From contig JBGOTP010000163.1 of assembly GCA_041476545.1 (NCBI GenBank), positions 1-10,788 on the forward strand: DNA of 10,788 nt, given 5' to 3'. A program made the position numbers and the translations under genes. Under the pieces are notes generated by a model that was not told where the DNA came from, did no database searches, and saw only the letters and a program-made list of their open reading frames with translations. Origin of the DNA: JBGOTP01 sp041476545 (GTDB taxonomy: Bacteria; Acidobacteriota; Vicinamibacteria; Vicinamibacterales; CAVVIG01). Below, in pieces: positions 6,391-10,788 of the stretch. Position 1 is the stretch's first letter; each line of letters opens with the position of its first letter.

Positions 6391-7194
6391 TCAGCGCACG
6401 AGCATCCAGAGGGCCGCGGCAATCAGCAGGACACCGCTGATTCGCGCGCCTTGCGCGCCGAACGGTGTCAGCTTTTCGAATGCCACCAGCGCCGTCAGCG
6501 CCGCGATGACGGCGAGATTCATGACGCCGCCGGCAAACAGCAGCAGCATCAGCGCCCAGCAGCAGCCCACACAAAGAGCGCCGTGCTCGAGACCCATTCG
6601 GAACGCACCAGCCAACCCGGTTCGCCACCGGCTCATCAGGAATCCAAGTGGTGACTGGCACGTCCTCAGGCAGGCCTGCTTGATCGGTGTCAACTGATAC
6701 ACGCCCGCGATCAGCAGCAGCGTCGCACCGACGACAGGACTGGTGACCTGCATCATCGACGAGACGAACAGGAGCGTTGCCAGGAGACGCTGGAGCGCGG
6801 TTGCTCCAAGGCTGAACAAGGCCCACACCACCAGGTAACCGGCCGCGAGCGCGTAGGTCTGACGCGACGCCGCGGATGCTCCGGTTGCCGAACGTCGCGC
6901 TACGCCGCCGTACAGCAGCAGCATCGGTGATGCGGACGGCAGCATCATCCCCACCATCATGACTGCCCACATGGCCCAGAGCAGCGCCAGATGCCGGGCG
7001 TCCCAGACAGCGGTCATCATCCACGCACTGGCGCCTGTCATCGGCCCGTACATGTCGCGCGCCATCACCACAATCCACATCCAGGAGACGAGCGGCAGGA
7101 CGATCAGCAGCACCACCGCAGGGGCGCGGTCGTATCGCAGCGCAGACTCGAGAATCGTTGGCGGACGATCATCGCGGGGGGTGGTATCGACCAC
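6391..7194 (-). CDS. DUF2182 predicted metal-binding integral membrane protein
   Basis: This 267-residue polytopic protein of the DUF2182 family (COG5486) has about six membrane segments: roughly 26-44, 66-95, 114-134, 151-168, 205-238 and 251-266. It is rich in Met and Cys at places where metal binding would be expected: WMWIVVMARDM (38-48), MMVGMMLPS (79-87), KQACLRTC (172-179) and CVGCCW (208-213). The family has no proven reaction; soft-metal transport or sensing is an inference from these residues. It is first in a two-gene unit with the DUF1326 gene 49 bases downstream. The start is GTG 7194, just after an in-frame stop, and no clear Shine-Dalgarno motif precedes it, so the start is less certain than the family call. 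It diverges from the glycosyltransferase gene across 117 bases. Confidence 0.88.
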   Translation of the reverse strand: MVDTTPRDDRPPTILESALRYDRAPAVVLLIVLPLVSWMWIVVMARDMYGPMTGASAWMMTAVWDARHLALLWAMWAVMMVGMMLPSASPMLLLYGGVARRSATGASAASRQTYALAAGYLVVWALFSLGATALQRLLATLLFVSSMMQVTSPVVGATLLLIAGVYQLTPIKQACLRTCQSPLGFLMSRWRTGLAGAFRMGLEHGALCVGCCWALMLLLFAGGVMNLAVIAALTALVAFEKLTPFGAQGARISGVLLIAAALWMLVR

Positions 7195-7311
7195 GATGGA
7201 TCGTTATGCCAAGTTGACTGGCGGCGCAAAGGATTCCCCTTACGCATAGACTGTCGGCATGGCACGCTGGGCGATCTGGCGCCGACGGCAAGGGTACGAC
7301 GAGGGCGAGCA
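7195..7311. other. Divergent intergenic region between DUF2182 and glycosyltransferase genes
   Basis: These 117 bases separate two divergently read genes and must hold promoters for one or both. A TTGACT hexamer at 7214-7219 resembles a -35 box, but no good -10 box follows at normal spacing. No operator-like inverted repeat was seen. Confidence 0.4.
7301..7305 (+). promoter_or_regulatory. Ribosome binding site deciding the start of the glycosyltransferase gene
   Basis: GAGGG lies 6 bases before GTG 7312. The frame is open back to 6991, but that extension runs antisense through the DUF2182 gene and is rich in His and Arg, so it is not coding. Confidence 0.6.
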
Positions 7312-8682
7312 GTGGCCGAAGTTGAACTACAGGTGATCAACGGGCGTTTCTGGCTTGCCGCCGCTGTGCTGACGGCAATTTTCAGCATCGTCTATCTCCC
7401 TGCACTCGGCCACGGCTTCGTCAAGGACGACTACGGATGGATCGCCGCCAGCCGCGTGCAGTCGGCCGCGGACGCCGCGCGCCTGTTCACCAGCAACATC
7501 GGCTTCTATCGGCCCCTTGTGTCCGCGACGTTCGCCATCGACCACGCCATCTGGGGTCTGAACCCGCGCGGCTATGGCGCCACGAATGTCCTGCTGCTCC
7601 TCGCCGATGCGCTGCTCCTGTTTCAGCTCGCGCGCCGTTTTGCGTTGCCGGCGCCCGCAGCCCTTCTCGCCGTCGCCGTGTGGGCCTTCAACTTCCACGG
7701 CGTCAACATGGCGGTGTTGTGGATCAGCGGCCGGACGACGTTGTTGATGTGCCTCTTTGCGCTGGCCGCGACGCATGCGTTCCTCGGCGGCTTTCGCCTC
7801 GCTGCCGGCGCGCTCGTGCTGGGGGCCATGCTGTGCAAAGAGGAAGCGGTCATGCTGCCCGCCTTCTTCGCGGCGTTCGATCTCCTCGAGCGGCGACGGG
7901 GTCTCCGCTCCTGGCCCATGTGGGCGGCGCTGGGCGTGTACGCAGTGCTTCGCATCCATAGCGGCGCCTTTGGACCGTTCGACGCTCCCGTCTGGTACCG
8001 ATTCGTCTTCACCCCTGCGGCTTTGCTGAAGAACGTCGCGCAATACATCGATCGCGCCGCGACGTGGCCGGCGGTCGTCGCCGCCGCGGTGACGCTCGCG
8101 GTGACCAGAAGAAGCCCAATCTCGGAAGCCGAACGCCGGGCGATTCGGCTCGGCGCGCTGTGGTTCGGCGCGCTCTACGCCATCACGGTCTTCCTGCCGC
8201 TCCGGTCAAGTCTGTACGCGGTTGCCCCGTCGCTTGGCAGCGCCATGATGTCGGGCGCCCTGGCGGCGCGCGCGTGGCGCGATGATCCGCAACGCGTCCA
8301 TCGCGTCGCAACGGCATTGATCGTCGTGGTTGCCCTGCTCGTGCCGGTCTATCGCTCTCGGAATCATGGACTCGTCGAGCCGGCCGACCTCGCGGCACGA
8401 TCCCTCGACACGATTCAGGACATGGTTCGCGGCGGCTCTCACTCCGCCGGAACGATCATCCTTGTGGACGATGCGCGGGAAGACGTGACGCTCGGAGACG
8501 CGTTCGGTACGCTCTTCCCCGAGGCGATTCACCTCTTCGCCGGAGCGGACTGGAAGGGCGAGATCGTCAGCGCGAGCGAGCGCGGGAAGGTGTCGGCCGG
8601 CGACACGCTCGTGTTCGAGCTTCACGACGGCGTGATTACTCGCGCGCCTGCGCGCGAATACGTGGAAGACCCGGTACGGTGA
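7312..8682 (+). CDS. Polytopic GT-C fold glycosyltransferase (PMT/GT39, TMTC-like)
   Basis: This 456-residue membrane protein carries marks of lipid-phosphate-sugar-dependent GT-C transferases. A first helix (about 14-32) leads to an outer loop with GFVKDDYGW; Asp39-Asp40 match the acidic catalytic pair typical of this fold. GFYRPL (64-69), an IDHAIWGLNPRGYGATNV stretch (about 76-92) and LCKEEAVMLP near 175-184 resemble bacterial relatives of O-mannosyltransferases and TMTC proteins. Some eight to ten hydrophobic segments follow. The last ~100 residues are soluble (DTIQDM..., AGTIILVDD...) and contain no TPR repeats, unlike TMTC. Such enzymes move a sugar from a polyprenyl phosphate donor to a protein or lipid outside the membrane; donor and acceptor are unknown here. 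GTG 7312 was chosen by its ribosome site. It stands alone, convergent with the next gene (19 bases between stops). Confidence 0.78.
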   Translation: MAEVELQVINGRFWLAAAVLTAIFSIVYLPALGHGFVKDDYGWIAASRVQSAADAARLFTSNIGFYRPLVSATFAIDHAIWGLNPRGYGATNVLLLLADALLLFQLARRFALPAPAALLAVAVWAFNFHGVNMAVLWISGRTTLLMCLFALAATHAFLGGFRLAAGALVLGAMLCKEEAVMLPAFFAAFDLLERRRGLRSWPMWAALGVYAVLRIHSGAFGPFDAPVWYRFVFTPAALLKNVAQYIDRAATWPAVVAAAVTLAVTRRSPISEAERRAIRLGALWFGALYAITVFLPLRSSLYAVAPSLGSAMMSGALAARAWRDDPQRVHRVATALIVVVALLVPVYRSRNHGLVEPADLAARSLDTIQDMVRGGSHSAGTIILVDDAREDVTLGDAFGTLFPEAIHLFAGADWKGEIVSASERGKVSAGDTLVFELHDGVITRAPAREYVEDPVR

Positions 8683-8701
8683 CGGCTCCGAGGGCGTAGG
8701 A

Positions 8702-9568
8702 CTACGGCCACCTCAGGCGCGCAGCGCGGAACGGCTTCTCCTTACCGGTCTTCTTGCGCAGGTCGCCATACATCATCTCTTCGACGAACTCGACGCACTT
8801 GAATTCCAGAAGCTGAGCGCCCTTGTCCTGTCTCCGATAGAGAGGCATCTGAATTTTCCATGGGCGCGTGAACACCTTGGGATCCTCGATCGTGACCTGA
8901 TAGTCGAGCAGGTCGGGGCTCACGGGGGTGAACCGCTCGACGACGTGAAGCGCCTCGCTGTGGAAATTGCCGGCGCGGTCGAACCACGTCTGGTCGTTGA
9001 GGCCCGTGACGTCGACGACGAGCGTGTCCCCCTCCCAGCGACCGGCTGATTGCCCCATCCAGGTGTCCACGGGTGGCGGCTCCACCTTCCCCATCTTGAT
9101 GACACGACTGGCGCTGGCGTACTCGTACGCCATGAGGATGTCGTTGTTGCCGGTCTGCAGGATCTGAAACGGATACGGCATATATGTCGCGCGTGGCAGG
9201 CCCGGGAGGTAGCACTTGACCTCCGGGTCTCTGCTCAGCCAGTTCTCGTAGTTCTCCTTCTGCCTGGCCGCCGCCCACGGCTGATACGGAATCTCGTTCC
9301 CCTCGACCACGCTCAGGCCCGCCGGAACCGCCAGAATGGCGCCGAGCTCGAGCACCGGACCCGTTCGGGCCTGATGATCCTGAAGATTCCAATTTGCCGA
9401 ACCGACGACCTGCCAGATGCCGTTCAGGTTCGGCTTCCCGTCCGCGGTTCGCAACACCCTGGTGTCCGGCGTTCGCCCCTCGACCGGCCCTCGTATCGTC
9501 TGCGAGATCGCGAGGGTCCCGGCGGCGGACACGAGTGCGATGACCGCGCCTTTCAGCCAGTTCTGCAT
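8702..9568 (-). CDS. Uncharacterised exported two-cysteine protein (GIW-type family), copy 2
   Basis: This 288-residue member of the same family as the gene at 1304-2197 has unknown function. ATG 9568 has a strong GAGGAGG 4 bases upstream. An N-terminal hydrophobic segment (about 5-23) serves as a signal or anchor. Family blocks run in order: ADGKPNLNGIW (42-52), YQPWAAARQKENYENW (95-110), DPEVKCYLPGLPR (114-126), FQILQTGNNDILMAYEY (134-150), GRWEGDTLVVD (176-186), GLNDQTWFDRAG (189-200), FHSEALHVVERF (202-213) and IEDPKVFTRPW (227-237). Cys119 and Cys258 are its only cysteines and align with those of its relatives. It is closer to the family norm than copy 1. It is last in the operon, 18 bases behind copy 3, and its ribosome site lies in a hairpin that may couple its translation to copy 3. 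Confidence 0.82.
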   Translation of the reverse strand: MQNWLKGAVIALVSAAGTLAISQTIRGPVEGRTPDTRVLRTADGKPNLNGIWQVVGSANWNLQDHQARTGPVLELGAILAVPAGLSVVEGNEIPYQPWAAARQKENYENWLSRDPEVKCYLPGLPRATYMPYPFQILQTGNNDILMAYEYASASRVIKMGKVEPPPVDTWMGQSAGRWEGDTLVVDVTGLNDQTWFDRAGNFHSEALHVVERFTPVSPDLLDYQVTIEDPKVFTRPWKIQMPLYRRQDKGAQLLEFKCVEFVEEMMYGDLRKKTGKEKPFRAARLRWP

Positions 9569-9572
9569 GGAA

Positions 9573-9585
9573 CCTCCTCGGGAGG
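9573..9585 (-). promoter_or_regulatory. Hairpin sequestering the ribosome binding site of copy 2
   Basis: On the minus-strand transcript CCUCC, CGA, GGAGG forms a perfect 5-bp stem with a 3-base loop. The GGAGG arm is the Shine-Dalgarno of ATG 9568, and the CCUCC arm starts one base after the TAA stop (9589-9587) of the upstream gene. A ribosome ending there would melt the stem, so the arrangement predicts translational coupling. Pairing is seen; function is inferred. Confidence 0.5.
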
Positions 9586-9586
9586 A

Positions 9587-10537
9587 TTACTGCGCCTTGG
9601 CGCCCCGCGCGGCCTTGTCTCGCGCGCGCCCCGCGCTGAGGGTATTCGGGACGGCGTGGTTCCCCTCGTGACACGCGTACTCGAAGAGCTGGTAATCCGG
9701 CTCTCTGCGTAAGGGCATCGCCACTTTCCATGGAGAGGTGAAGACCCTGGGATCGTCAACGACCACGTCGTAATTGATCGTGTTCTCGTCGACGCGCGTA
9801 AAGCGCTCGACGACGTGCAGCTCCTCGCTCTGCGGAATCGCTCGAACACGCTGCGTGGCGACGTTGGTCGCGACGGTGCCTTTGTCGTTGTACCCGGTGA
9901 TGTCCACGACGAGGGTGTTGCCTTCCCAATGGCCCCTCGAATCGCCGTTCCACAAGCGGACACTCGCCCCCACGTGCGGGCGCCCGTCGAGCGGAATGAT
10001 GCGTGCTTCGTGGATCATCTCGTAGACGATCGCGACGTAGCCGGGACTCTGCAGGATCTGGTACCCCGAGCCGTAACCGGCCGGGAACAGCCCACCCGGG
10101 ACGCCACGGGTGATACACCGCTCCCACGGGGTGTGATTCTCCCAGTCGTCCTGAACGTGTGCCAGCTTGTAGTTTCGTCGCTCCTCAGCCCAAGGCATGA
10201 TCGGCACCCGCCCGTTGGGCGGATCCACAACGAGCGAGGTCGTTTTCGTCAGTTGACGATCGCTCGAGTCGGTCAAGAAGGCCGCAGGGCCGGTGCCCCG
10301 GCCGGTGCCATCCAGATCTCCGGAATACAACTCAGGCGTGTCACTTTTGTCGGGGACTTCGAACGGCGTGCTGGTGTAGTTCGTCCAGATGCCCTGCAGG
10401 TCCGGCTGGCCATCGGGAGTTCGTGGAGGCGTCCAGTTTTTCGCAAGCTCGGCCGTGTTCGCGGGAGCGGTCTGCTCCTGGCTGGCGGCCGCGACAAGCG
10501 CCGCCGCCGTAACGAGCGCGGCGAGCGCGAGCGACAT
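9587..10537 (-). CDS. Uncharacterised exported two-cysteine protein (GIW-type family), copy 3
   Basis: This is a 316-residue member of the GIW-type family. The frame is open upstream to 10621, but ATG 10537 has GAGG 4 bases before it and opens directly into a signal peptide (1-19, MSLALAALVTAAALVAAAS); the 28 extra residues would be Arg-rich, and most of that stretch would overlap the DUF6152 gene. Blocks in order: TPPRTPDGQPDLQGIW (36-51), MPWAEERRNYKL (114-125), WERCITRGVPGG (138-149), YQILQSPGYVAIVYE (159-173), GHWEGNTLVVD (202-212), GYNDKGT (215-221), a longer insert than copy 2 before SEELHVVERF (237-246), and VDDPRVFTSPW (260-270). Cys141 and Cys289 are its only cysteines once this start is used, which agrees with its relatives and supports the start. 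It lies between a DUF6152 gene (20 bases upstream) and copy 2 (18 bases downstream). The reaction, if any, is unknown. Confidence 0.82.
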   Translation of the reverse strand: MSLALAALVTAAALVAAASQEQTAPANTAELAKNWTPPRTPDGQPDLQGIWTNYTSTPFEVPDKSDTPELYSGDLDGTGRGTGPAAFLTDSSDRQLTKTTSLVVDPPNGRVPIMPWAEERRNYKLAHVQDDWENHTPWERCITRGVPGGLFPAGYGSGYQILQSPGYVAIVYEMIHEARIIPLDGRPHVGASVRLWNGDSRGHWEGNTLVVDITGYNDKGTVATNVATQRVRAIPQSEELHVVERFTRVDENTINYDVVVDDPRVFTSPWKVAMPLRREPDYQLFEYACHEGNHAVPNTLSAGRARDKAARGAKAQ

Positions 10538-10541
10538 GAGA

Positions 10542-10545
10542 CCTC
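10542..10545 (-). promoter_or_regulatory. Ribosome binding site deciding the start of copy 3
   Basis: GAGG on the minus strand lies 4 bases before ATG 10537, in the 20-base gap after the DUF6152 stop. It favours this start over the longer frame reaching 10621. Confidence 0.55.
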
Positions 10546-10557
10546 GAGTGCGCGTCC

Positions 10558-10788
10558 TCAGTTCGTCCCCGCTGCATCTCGCCCGTCGCCGGGCGCGCCC
10601 GTGCCAGTCGACCCGATGCATAACTTCTTCCCGTCGGGCAGCGGCAGATCGCCGCCGCTTGCCCTGAACGATCCATCCCTCGCCCGAAAGCCCAGGACAA
10701 TGACCGCCGTGCCCGTGGGCACCGAATCCCTGTTCCAGCCGCGCCGGAGCAGCGCGTTGGGTGCGCCGCCTTCAATCATCCAGCTGAC
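10558..10788 (-). CDS. DUF6152 family protein, C-terminal part only (5' end beyond window)
   Basis: The last 76 residues of a gene read from the right edge are present. The frame stays open through 10788 as VSWMIEGG, so the ATG at 10779 is an internal Met. The WMIE...LLRRGW region aligns with HWIAE...IPFGW of the DUF6152 protein at 852-1277, followed by PTGTAVIVLGFRARDG (against AGDEVTITLEPVKNG) and a LPLPDGKKL block (against AVLPDGKTL). The tail GSTGTGAPGDG is a Gly-rich end seen in this family. The signal peptide and the N-terminal His region lie outside the window. Copy 3 of the GIW-type family starts 20 bases downstream on the same strand, repeating the order found at 852-2197. The function is unknown. 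Confidence 0.75.
   Translation of the reverse strand, partial: VSWMIEGGAPNALLRRGWNRDSVPTGTAVIVLGFRARDGSFRASGGDLPLPDGKKLCIGSTGTGAPGDGRDAAGTN

Noticed and set aside
5733..6440. 235-codon open frame on the plus strand over the DUF1326 gene
   Set aside because: It is antisense to a recognised family, has no ribosome site of note and no recognisable domain.
7214..7250. TTGACT with downstream CATAGA as a sigma-70 promoter for the glycosyltransferase
   Set aside because: The spacing is about 25 bases, far from 17, and no better -10 box fits.
6991..7311. Upstream extension of the glycosyltransferase frame
   Set aside because: It overlaps the DUF2182 gene antisense, is His/Arg-rich, and the GTG at 7312 has a better ribosome site.
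8742..9731. 329-codon minus-strand frame overlapping copies 2 and 3
   Set aside because: It is out of frame with both well-supported genes, and its product is Arg/Gly-rich without domain marks.

Overview
The window is a GC-rich, densely coded chromosomal segment with no gap above about 120 bases. It looks acidobacterial, possibly Vicinamibacteria-like. The reasons are the GC-rich codon use and the abundance of exported families common in Acidobacteriota: DUF6152 proteins, and a large uncharacterised secreted family with 'PDGxPDLxGIW', 'GRWEGDTLVVD' and 'DDPxxxTRPW' motifs. A DUF1326/DUF2182 pair and a COG1964-type radical SAM enzyme fit the same picture. This assignment is an inference from family content; no rRNA or other marker is present.

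Layout. (1) Bases 1-2197, plus strand: the 3' part of a metallo-beta-lactamase-fold hydrolase, a DUF6152 exported protein, and a first 'GIW-type' exported protein. (2) Bases 2310-5669, plus strand: a tightly overlapping three-gene operon. It encodes a divergent Lgt-like membrane protein, a radical SAM protein of the family that contains archaeal tetraether lipid synthase, and an SGNH/GDSL hydrolase with an unusual N-terminal anchor region. The junctions overlap by 8 and 4 bases. (3) Bases 5700-7194, minus strand: a membrane DUF2182 protein followed by a Cys-rich DUF1326 protein, a pair with metal-binding features. (4) Bases 7312-8682, plus strand: a polytopic GT-C type (PMT/TMTC-like) glycosyltransferase, divergent from the DUF2182 gene. 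(5) Bases 8702-10788, minus strand: the 3' part of a second DUF6152 gene, then two more GIW-type exported proteins in one operon.

How they fit together. The DUF6152 plus GIW-type combination occurs twice, in opposite orientations at the two ends, so it looks like a mobile or repeatedly duplicated functional module of exported proteins. All three GIW-type proteins have exactly two cysteines in equivalent positions, which predicts one conserved disulfide outside the cytoplasm. The central Lgt-like/radical SAM/SGNH operon is the best candidate for an undescribed system. Each component belongs to a family that acts on lipids or includes lipid-acting members, and the Lgt-like protein has lost two of three residues considered important in true Lgt. 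A lipid-modifying or membrane-spanning-lipid role is a reasonable, unproven hypothesis. No tRNA, rRNA, CRISPR, insertion sequence or convincing intrinsic terminator was seen.
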